From positions 1-6,523 of the forward strand of contig JBCCFC010000796.1 in the NCBI GenBank assembly GCA_039029935.1: 6,523 nt of DNA, written 5' to 3'. This document shows positions 1-5,494 of the stretch, one piece after another (within the stretch, counting starts at the first letter, position 1; each line of letters starts with the position of its first letter). Position numbers and translations under genes: made by a program. The DNA comes from G039029935 sp039029935. GTDB taxonomy: Bacteria > Chloroflexota > Anaerolineae > Caldilineales > Caldilineaceae. The notes below the pieces were generated by a model. The model ran no database searches. It saw nothing but the letters and a program-made list of their open reading frames with translations, and was not told where the DNA came from.

Positions 1-1373
1 ATCAGAACCGCTGTAACGACCAGCGGGATCGCCGACATGATATCCCCGATACGGTCCGAAATAAGGAAGATCGGGAAAAAGGCCGCCAGTGTTGTGAGCA
101 TTGCAGCCAGTACCGGCATCAGCATTTTTGATCCGCCAATTTCGGCGGCGTCTTGCGGGGAATACCCTTGACTCTGAAGCGTTGCGGTATGCTCGCCGAC
201 CACAATGGCATCGTCGACAATAATTCCGAGCATCATGATGAGGGCGAACATCGAGATCATGTTGATGCTTTGCCCGGACAGGAACATCACTGCGAGTGTC
301 GCCAGAAAAGCGACCGGAATGCCGACGGCTGTCCAGAATGCGATCTTCCAGTCCAGAAAGATGAACAGAACAAGCAACACAATGACGAGCCCTTGCAATC
401 CGTTCTTCACGAGAATGCCGAGTCGCTGTTTCACGAACTTTCCGCGTACATCGTAGACTTCAACTTGCAGCGTCGGCGGCAGCGTTGGTTTGATCTTGGC
501 GATGTATTTTTCCATCGCCTTCATGGTCTCGAGGGTATCGGCAGTCAGCGCGCGCTGGACGTTCAGCTCAATGGCGCGAATACCGCGTCGAACACCAATT
601 TTTTCATCCTTGTCAAAGCGGTCTTCGAGACGTGCCACATCCCGCAGGTAAACCTTTTCGCCCGATTGCGTCGATCGCACTTCAATATCGCCGAGCTCTG
701 CGGCCGTCTTGCGTTCGCTAAGCGTGCGCAGTTGGATATCGACGTCGCCTTCGACAGTGCCGGATGGAATGTCTCGCGTGTTCTCCCGGATTCGGGTGGC
801 GAGGTCAGAAACAGTGAGATTCAGGCGACGGAGATCGCGTTCGTGTGCCTCAACCGAGATTTCTTCCGAGCGGGCGCCGGTCAGCGTAACCTTGTCGATT
901 CCCACATCCAGCAACCCGTCCCGAATCTGCTTCGCATAGCGTTTCAGGGCCGATTCAGGAAAAGGCCCGTAGATGGAAATCTTCGCCACGTCATCTCGGA
1001 AGGGAATGCGTGAGACCACAGGATCTTCGGAATCTTCTGGAAGCGTCGTGACGCGCGCGATGGCTTGCTCGACGTCGGATTGCGCCTTCTGCATGTCCGT
1101 GCCGCTATCATATTCAAGCGTGATCACGGCTGCGCCTTCTCGGGCAATAGAAATCGCATCGTCGACACCGTCGAGAAAGCGGACCTCAGGCTCCAGTGCA
1201 TCAATGATGTTTTTCTCAACATCCTCGGCACTGGCCCCGGGCCAGGATACCGAAACGGTAATGACCGGAATCTCGATCGTCGGAAAAAACTGAGTATTGA
1301 GCTTGGTCACCCCGAACGCGCCCAGCAGGATCATGATCGCCATCAGAAGATTTGACGCTGTGGGATGGCGCAC
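1..1373 (-). CDS. RND-family efflux transporter permease, N-terminal part (partial)
   Basis: This is an inner-membrane RND (AcrB/HAE-type) proton-driven efflux pump subunit, seen here as its first ~457 codons; the rest lies beyond the left edge. The minus frame is open without interruption from 1409 to 1. It begins with the family's N-terminal signature (VRHPTASNLLM, then TM1), followed by QFFPTIEIPVITVSV, SWPGASAEDVE and periplasmic porter-domain sequence (SGTDMQKAQSDVEQAI, RIRENTRDIPSGTVEG). TM2-TM4 follow, with GIIVDDAIVVGEH. The adjacent aspartates of TM4, proton-relay residues in AcrB, are encoded at 210-215. GEH replaces the common VEN. No ATG precedes the homology; the only upstream in-frame start is GTG at 1373, which leaves a shorter N-terminus than usual, and a stop lies at 1410-1412. 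GC content is higher than in the rest of the window. I recall this subtype from Alphaproteobacteria. The family call is firm; the substrate is unknown. Confidence 0.9.
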   Translation of the reverse strand, partial: MRHPTASNLLMAIMILLGAFGVTKLNTQFFPTIEIPVITVSVSWPGASAEDVEKNIIDALEPEVRFLDGVDDAISIAREGAAVITLEYDSGTDMQKAQSDVEQAIARVTTLPEDSEDPVVSRIPFRDDVAKISIYGPFPESALKRYAKQIRDGLLDVGIDKVTLTGARSEEISVEAHERDLRRLNLTVSDLATRIRENTRDIPSGTVEGDVDIQLRTLSERKTAAELGDIEVRSTQSGEKVYLRDVARLEDRFDKDEKIGVRRGIRAIELNVQRALTADTLETMKAMEKYIAKIKPTLPPTLQVEVYDVRGKFVKQRLGILVKNGLQGLVIVLLVLFIFLDWKIAFWTAVGIPVAFLATLAVMFLSGQSINMISMFALIMMLGIIVDDAIVVGEHTATLQSQGYSPQDAAEIGGSKMLMPVLAAMLTTLAAFFPIFLISDRIGDIMSAIPLVVTAVL

Positions 1374-1375
1374 GA

Positions 1376-1858
1376 ATGCCCGAACTTGCCGAGATTGTTG
1401 TGGGTGCGGTCATGAAAGGCTTTGATGGTCGTACCTTGGATGGGGTGCGCTACTTCTCGACGCCTGACCCTGTGGTGCTGCCACGTTTCAACAAAATCGA
1501 GAACCGCTGGGGTATCATTGCCGATGATACCGAGGAAGAGTTGGATTTGATTGCCGAATACCAGATATTTGATGATGTTGAAGAGACATGGACCCAAGGC
1601 GCATGGTTTGTACAGGTCAAATATCGCAAAACGAAGGTGACAAGCACCAATGTCGAGGAATTTCTCAACCAGATTGATGCCATCCAAGCGGTGAAACAGT
1701 ACGACGAAGTGACGCGGTGGTATGTCTCCAAGGCAGGTTATTTTGAGCCAGCCAAGGGGCGTTTGGAGGAAGAAGAGATTCACTACACCGATTTGGCGCA
1801 ATTTAATCAGCTCGCCAAAGTGTTTGGGTTCTTGGGATTTCCTGAGAAGGGGCAATAG
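1376..1858 (+). CDS. C-terminal PD-(D/E)XK-like domain of an AAA ATPase, 5'-truncated
   Basis: The frame encodes about 160 residues that look like the C-terminal restriction-endonuclease-like domain found after the ATPase core in archaeal-ATPase/DUF234-type proteins. Visible marks are PRFNKIENRWG (36-46), ELDLIAE (55-61, the acidic strand), WFVQVKY (77-83, a Q-x-K variant of the E-x-K motif), TRWYVSKAGY (113-122) and a closing AQFNQLAKVFGFLG. No Walker A or B motif precedes it. The frame can be extended to a TTG at 1352, but that stretch overlaps the RND coding sequence on the other strand, so ATG 1376 is used; no convincing ribosome binding site is seen. It is probably a gene fragment left by the event that made the junction at ~1376, and may not be expressed. 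It converges on the pseudogene ending at 1874, with 15 bases between the stops. Family assignment is from memory of the motif pattern. Confidence 0.6.
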   Translation: MPELAEIVVGAVMKGFDGRTLDGVRYFSTPDPVVLPRFNKIENRWGIIADDTEEELDLIAEYQIFDDVEETWTQGAWFVQVKYRKTKVTSTNVEEFLNQIDAIQAVKQYDEVTRWYVSKAGYFEPAKGRLEEEEIHYTDLAQFNQLAKVFGFLGFPEKGQ

Positions 1859-1873
1859 GAACCATCTGCGACC

Positions 1874-2751
1874 CTATTCTATCTCAAACAACCGAAACCC
1901 CTCATTCCCAAAACAATAGATCAAAAACTGCCTGACCTCTATCTCCTGCACTTCCTGCTCTAAATCCCGCGCATAGCCGCGTAATTGGTCAATGTCCTCA
2001 TCAAGTGCCTCAAATTCTGCGATGTTGACGTCCTTTTCTTGCATCTTGGTTTTGGCGTAATATTTGAACTCAATCATCCAGCGCAATCTGGCAAACTTCT
2101 CGTTAAACTTACCCACAAACGCCAAGTCACTTTTGCCGCTGGCATAAGGTCGTTCCACATGCCACGTGAACCATGTCGAGAGGTGCTGAGTACAGAGTTA
2201 GATAGAAGGTGGTGCGATAAAAGTTTTCATTGACCTGCATAAAAATTGGTTCGGGTAGGCGTTGGACGTATTCTTCCCAATAGCAGCGGAAAAGGGCTTC
2301 TAGGTTGGGGTGACGCGAGAAAGACAGCATGGTGTTTGCAAAGGGGTTGGTGGTATCGTTTTTGTGGTACTCGTTAAAATAGTCGACAAAGAGTTGATAC
2401 ACATTGAGATTGGGGAAGGCGAAATAAAAGGCATCCTGCCGGGTCAAAAGTCCTAGATGGAAAAAGGCAATGGGAAAAAATTGCTCTTCAAAAAAATTGT
2501 TTGATGTTAAATTGGCTTCCCAAGAGGGCATTATTATAGGCAATTGTTTTATCAGTCGTGAGTTGATTGACATACTTCTCGGCAATGGTTGGGTTTTCCA
2601 AAACAAGCCGCCGGACCCATCCTATATCTATTTTAAGGTTGTTATCCGTCAAATAGCCCGTTGTTTCTCGATGGCGGGTGAAGTATCTCAGAAAGTACAT
2701 CAAAATCGTCGTGTTATCGAAAGCGACCGAATTTTTATCTGAGGATGTGGT
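1874..2751 (-). pseudogene. AAA-ATPase-like / PDDEXK_9 family gene remnant, N-terminally truncated with two frameshifts
   Basis: Three minus-strand segments in different frames join into one protein of the AAA-ATPase_like plus PDDEXK_9 type. Segment one (2751 to 2488) contains YFLRYFTRHRETTGYLTDNN and IDIGWVRRLVLENP, the region after the ATPase core. Segment two (about 2487 to 2190) runs EEQFFPIAFFHLGLL through NENFYRTTFYLTLYS. Segment three (about 2183 to 1874) runs STWFTWHVERPYASGKSDLAFVG, then WMIEFKYY, giving the Asp and Glu-x-Lys of a PD-(D/E)XK fold, and LDEDIDQLRGYA. Removing one A from the A7 run at 2490-2496 joins the first two; removing one base near 2186 joins the last two. The Walker-motif N-terminus is absent: an in-frame stop lies at 2752-2754 and nothing similar follows in 2755-3149. 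Sequencing error could explain the frameshifts but not the missing N-terminus. In intact relatives the function is poorly known; no role is assigned here. Confidence 0.75.
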
Positions 2752-2771
2752 CTAGTTTCTGGGTAGCATTA

Positions 2772-2815
2772 TAGATTGTGATGCTGTCATAAAAATCCTC
2801 CATCAATACAATCTA
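2772..2815. repeat. Imperfect inverted repeat with 8-base arms
   Basis: TAGATTGT at 2772-2779 is matched by its reverse complement ACAATCTA at 2808-2815. Just inside, GATG (2780-2783) can pair with CATC (2801-2804) if the three bases AAT (2805-2807) bulge out. No long T-run follows on either side, so a classical terminator is doubtful. It could be a transcript hairpin or the scar of the truncation that removed the ATPase N-terminus. Confidence 0.4.
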
Positions 2816-2946
2816 AAACGCTTGCTTATTCTACTACAGAATCGTAGGTATAGCACAAACTATCTATACTTGTCATCGGAGAAGTCGTATTGTCGCAATT
2901 TGCTGAATCCCTTGTAAATGGTATAAAATTCCATATCATTGAAAGG

Positions 2947-2975
2947 TTGCGATATCACTGAATTAGTGATAAAAT
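2947..2975 (+). promoter_or_regulatory. Candidate sigma70-type promoter for the bc operon
   Basis: TTGCGA at 2947-2952 and TAAAAT at 2970-2975 are separated by 17 bases, a good match to housekeeping promoter spacing. A second possibility is TTGCTG (2900-2905) with TATAAA (2922-2927). A third is TATATC at 3048-3053, which would start transcription near 3060 and put the palindrome at 2988-3009 centred at about -61.5, a class I activator position in CRP systems. The region is AT-rich, so chance matches are likely; none is proven. Confidence 0.3.
2953..2971. promoter_or_regulatory. Dyad TATCACT-N5-AGTGATA, possible operator
   Basis: Two perfect 7-base inverted arms surround GAATT. The dyad lies almost exactly within the spacer of the candidate promoter at 2947-2975, a typical repressor position if that promoter is real. 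The regulator is not identifiable from the site. Confidence 0.4.
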
Positions 2976-2987
2976 AGCTGGTATATT

Positions 2988-3009
2988 GGTTGTGAATTAA
3001 TTCACAACC
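2988..3009. promoter_or_regulatory. Perfect 22-base palindrome, Crp/Fnr-family-like operator
   Basis: GGTTGTGAATT is followed directly by its exact reverse complement AATTCACAACC. The core TGTGA-ATTAAT-TCACA fits the TGTGA-N6-TCACA half-site arrangement bound by CRP-type members of the Crp/Fnr superfamily. Its centre is ~151 bases before the Rieske start codon. In established systems, such sites often tie respiratory genes to carbon, redox or oxygen state. That a Crp/Fnr-family protein binds here is inference. Confidence 0.55.
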
Positions 3010-3030
3010 CAAATTCTGAATTAATTTATT

Positions 3031-3065
3031 CGTATTTCATACGTGGATATATCATGTATCCATGT
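3031..3065. repeat. Two overlapping dyads in the leader region
   Basis: CGTAT-TTC-ATACG (3031-3043) is a perfect 5-base dyad. Overlapping it, ACGTGGATA (3041-3049) can pair with TATCCATGT (3057-3065) across a 7-base loop, with one G-T wobble. They share bases 3041-3043, so only one can form at a time. They may be mRNA leader structure or protein-binding sites; AT-rich chance is possible. Confidence 0.3.
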
Positions 3066-3123
3066 TATTTGTCTATCAGTGATGAGATAACTCAATTTAT
3101 TGATAAGAATTGGGGTTATTTTA

Positions 3124-3142
3124 CGTCAATATGACGGAAGGA
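3124..3142 (+). promoter_or_regulatory. Ribosome binding site of the Rieske gene with an adjoining dyad
   Basis: GGAAGGA at 3136-3142 is a strong Shine-Dalgarno match placed 7 bases before the ATG at 3150, and supports that start. The perfect dyad CGTCA-ATA-TGACG (3124-3136) ends on the first G of the SD. A short hairpin there could slightly limit ribosome access, or it may be coincidental. Confidence 0.6.
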
Positions 3143-3149
3143 TATCAAG

Positions 3150-3674
3150 ATGGCAGACAAACCCGAATTAACACCAGAAGAGCAAGCGGAACGTGCTCGT
3201 ATGGGGCGGCGTGAATTTTTGATTTATGCTTGGGGGGCTTCACTAGGGCTTATCACAGCGCAGTCTGGGCTGTTGAGCTTCCTATTTATGTATCCTCGTT
3301 TCCGTGAGGGTGAATTTGGTGGTAAATTCCGCATTGGGGCTGAAAGTGCGTTGCCGCCAACGACTGTAGCACCCAGAGGGGATGCTAACGGTAAGTTCTG
3401 GCTTGTGAACACGGATGCGGAAGGGCCAAAAGCACTTTACATGGTCTGTACACACCTTGGTTGTCTCTATAAATGGGCAGATGCCAATAACCGCTTCGAA
3501 TGTCCATGTCACGGGTCCAAATTCACACGTGAAGGGTACTACATTGAAGGACCAGCCGGACGCTCATTGGATCGATTTGATGTAGAGATTGATAATGGCG
3601 AAGTGGTTGTCAATACTGGTAAAAAGATTGTGGGTGATCCAAAAGATATGTCACCTGCGATTAATACAGGGTGA
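3150..3674 (+). CDS. qcrA: Rieske [2Fe-2S] iron-sulfur subunit of cytochrome bc complex
   Basis: The 174-residue protein is the Rieske subunit of a quinol:cytochrome c reductase; it takes an electron from quinol at the outer (Qo) site and passes it to cytochrome c. A charged N-terminus leads to GRREFLIYAWG (19-29), a twin-arginine-like motif, then one membrane anchor (about 24-48). The soluble domain has both cluster boxes: CTHLGC (100-105) and CPCHGS (118-123). Ligands are C100, H102, C118 and H121, with C105 and C120 able to form the usual disulfide. GPAGRSLDRF (134-143) is the proline-loop region. Length is normal for bacterial Rieske proteins. It is the first gene of the operon, after a 395-base regulatory region and with a good SD 7 bases before the ATG; cytochrome b follows 107 bases later. 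All key residues are present. The symbol follows the Gram-positive qcrABC convention; petA is the alternative. Confidence 0.96.
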   Translation: MADKPELTPEEQAERARMGRREFLIYAWGASLGLITAQSGLLSFLFMYPRFREGEFGGKFRIGAESALPPTTVAPRGDANGKFWLVNTDAEGPKALYMVCTHLGCLYKWADANNRFECPCHGSKFTREGYYIEGPAGRSLDRFDVEIDNGEVVVNTGKKIVGDPKDMSPAINTG

Positions 3675-3781
3675 TGCGTTTATCCATGCACAAACACTGT
3701 CTCTGGGTAAGGTTCTCAAACCAAAACGCAATTGTATCCAATGCACACAGGCAAAGGGCTGAGTAAAGGAACAACAAAAAG
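3675..3781 (+). other. 107-base gap between Rieske and cytochrome b genes, with a near-direct repeat
   Basis: The gap is long for an operon. TATCCATGCACA (3681-3692) recurs as TATCCAATGCACA (3735-3747), differing by one inserted A. TGCGTTT (3675-3681) is complementary to AAACGCA (3724-3730), so the first copy would sit in a large loop. The cytochrome b SD, AAAGGA (3765-3770), lies 11 bases before the ATG, which is rather far. No terminator-like hairpin with a T-run is seen, so read-through is expected. Confidence 0.4.
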
Positions 3782-5494
3782 ATGGCTGTACAACCAGAAG
3801 TTCAAAATAGAAGTCTTCTGACTGCCGCAGCTGATGTTTCAGCAAATGTATTTACATACCTGACCGCAGGTATTCGTCCGCGTGAGTTTCGTGGTATGTT
3901 GCGTGGAGAGGCACCTGGTGTGCCAAACACACGTCTACGGCCACACTCAGATGCATTCTTGCTACACATCAAGCCTGCATATTATCACGAAGCGGTGACA
4001 CGGTTTACCCATACATTCCGTTTGGGCTTGCTTTCCACCTATTTGTTTATTATTGAAACCATCACAGGTATCTACCTGATGATTTGGTACGCACCATCAC
4101 CAGAGCGTGCCTATGAAGATATGATTCGGCTGTTAAATAACGTGCCGTATGGTCAATTTATGCGCGACATCCATCGTTTGGGTGCGGAGGCAATGGTTGC
4201 CATCGTGACGTTACATATGGTGAGGACCTATCTCACCGGAAGCTATAAACCGCCCAGGGAGTTTACATGGCTTACCGGGGTAATTCTGCTGGTTGTAACG
4301 CTATTTCTAAGCTTCTCTGGCTATCTATTACCTTGGGATCAATTGGCATTCTGGGCGGTTACAATCGGTACGTCGATGGCGGAAGCGGTTCCACCTGCCA
4401 TTGTGGGTGAGACAGTCAACTTGCTGGCTCGTGGTGCGCCTGACATTGGTGCCAACGGTCTACTGCGTTTCTATCTGTTGCATGTCTTCTTCCTGCCTTT
4501 GGTACTGATTCTCTTCTTCTTTGTACACTACTACAAAGTTGTCCTTTATGGTATCAGCCTGCCAGCCGATCTGGAAGAGGTTGGTGAAGACACAGCCAAG
4601 AAAGTACCTGCCAACAAGCGTGTCTACTTCTTGCCAGATGTCTTTATTGATGAAACAGCCTTCTTGCTGGTCTTCACAGCCATCACGGTTGTGATCACAG
4701 TCTTCTTCTTCCAAGCACCGTTGGAGTCGATTGCCAATCCGCAATCCACACCATTGCACACGGTTGCACCTTGGTACTTCTATTGGCTCCAAGGCTTGTT
4801 GAAGATTGCGGACAAGATGATTGCTGGTGTGATCTTGCCGGGTGTGCTGCTTGTGTTGCTGGCCGCGATTCCATATTTGGACAAGAATCCAAGTCGTCGT
4901 GCGAAAGACCGTCGTGTTGCCATCATCAGTGGTATCATTGCTGGTGTTGTCATGATCATCTGGAGCTACATGGGTACACCAGAATACGCCGCATTGGGTA
5001 CACCAGCCGTTGAGGTGATTCAGGAGACGATTCCAGAAGAGGGGGCGGGTATTGTCCGTGAAATCGGCTATAAGCATCTGCCACCGGGCGTCTATGATAC
5101 GCGTGATGATCTGGTAGCCATGTATCCAGAATCAGAGGATGCACATTTCCATGAGTTGATGGTCTACTGGGAAGGGCGTGTTGAAAAATGGGAAGAAATC
5201 GGTACTGATTTCTTTGAACCCTATGCTATCATGCATATTATACAAGAGCAGCCTGGCTTACGTCGCATTGATCTGGAAGTCAACTGGATCAGTGGTGAAG
5301 GCTCAGAGGAACATCTTGAGAAGCACTTCTGGGTCCACGAAGATTCGCTCTATTGGGAGCAATATGGCTGGAAGGGCTTGCAATATCTGCCTGGGTTTAG
5401 TGGCGGTGAGCACGATGATGAACATGCGGGTTATGATGATGCACAAGGGTATGTTGTACCCGCAGAATCAGAATTAGTGAGTGTGGAGCGATAA
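3782..5494 (+). CDS. qcrB: Cytochrome b, fused b6/subunit-IV type, with long acidic C-terminal extension
   Basis: This 570-residue protein is the diheme membrane core of the bc complex and oxidises quinol (probably menaquinol). After an ~80-residue N-terminal segment come seven predicted helices: about 82-101, 133-152, 163-185, 228-255, 286-311, 343-364 and 378-396. Heme ligands are H131 and H145 (14 apart) and H234 and H249 (15 apart); the 15-residue spacing is of the cytochrome b6 type. The helix C region GYLLPWDQLAFWA (180-192) is conserved. The Qo motif usually read as PEWY is APWY here (329-332), lacking the Glu. Residues ~401-570 form a soluble tail with 38 Asp/Glu, 10 Lys/Arg, 9 His and 6 Trp. 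With seven helices and a cytoplasmic N-terminus, the tail is predicted to lie outside. I do not recognise a domain in it. The stop directly abuts the cytochrome c start. Confidence 0.95.
   Translation: MAVQPEVQNRSLLTAAADVSANVFTYLTAGIRPREFRGMLRGEAPGVPNTRLRPHSDAFLLHIKPAYYHEAVTRFTHTFRLGLLSTYLFIIETITGIYLMIWYAPSPERAYEDMIRLLNNVPYGQFMRDIHRLGAEAMVAIVTLHMVRTYLTGSYKPPREFTWLTGVILLVVTLFLSFSGYLLPWDQLAFWAVTIGTSMAEAVPPAIVGETVNLLARGAPDIGANGLLRFYLLHVFFLPLVLILFFFVHYYKVVLYGISLPADLEEVGEDTAKKVPANKRVYFLPDVFIDETAFLLVFTAITVVITVFFFQAPLESIANPQSTPLHTVAPWYFYWLQGLLKIADKMIAGVILPGVLLVLLAAIPYLDKNPSRRAKDRRVAIISGIIAGVVMIIWSYMGTPEYAALGTPAVEVIQETIPEEGAGIVREIGYKHLPPGVYDTRDDLVAMYPESEDAHFHELMVYWEGRVEKWEEIGTDFFEPYAIMHIIQEQPGLRRIDLEVNWISGEGSEEHLEKHFWVHEDSLYWEQYGWKGLQYLPGFSGGEHDDEHAGYDDAQGYVVPAESELVSVER

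Larger units (their letters stand above)
2755..3149. other. AT-rich intergenic region with several dyads upstream of the bc operon
   Basis: This 395-base stretch has no supportable gene on either strand and is AT-rich (one 60-base line, 2941-3000, counts 32% GC). It holds an imperfect inverted repeat at 2772-2815, a smaller one at 2848-2869, the dyad at 2953-2971, the 22-base palindrome at 2988-3009, dyads at 3031-3043 and 3041-3065, and a dyad touching the ribosome binding site at 3124-3136. It lies between divergently transcribed units (the ATPase remnant leftward, the bc operon rightward), and probably carries the operon promoter and its control sites. Confidence 0.7.

Noticed and set aside
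153..1013. Open plus-strand frame of 286 codons
   Set aside because: It is antisense to the RND gene; its product is low-complexity and His/Arg/Asp-rich without domain features, while the minus frame shows unmistakable RND sequence.
1343..1855. Open minus-strand frame of 170 codons
   Set aside because: It is the reverse shadow of the nuclease-like fragment and has no recognisable motifs; the plus frame has ELDLIAE, VQVKY and WYVSKAGY in the right order.
1859..1873. Possible bidirectional terminator between the convergent stops
   Set aside because: Only 15 bases separate the stops and no inverted repeat with a T- or A-run is visible there.
3073..3083. CTATCAGTGAT, resembling half of a TetR (tetO) operator
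   Set aside because: The second half does not continue the symmetry (GAGATA follows with an offset), and no tet genes are near; a chance match in AT-rich DNA is simpler.
4460..5077. Open minus-strand frame of 205 codons inside cytochrome b
   Set aside because: It lies antisense to conserved helices and the Qo region of cytochrome b; its translation is Gln/Asp/Asn/His-rich and not protein-like.
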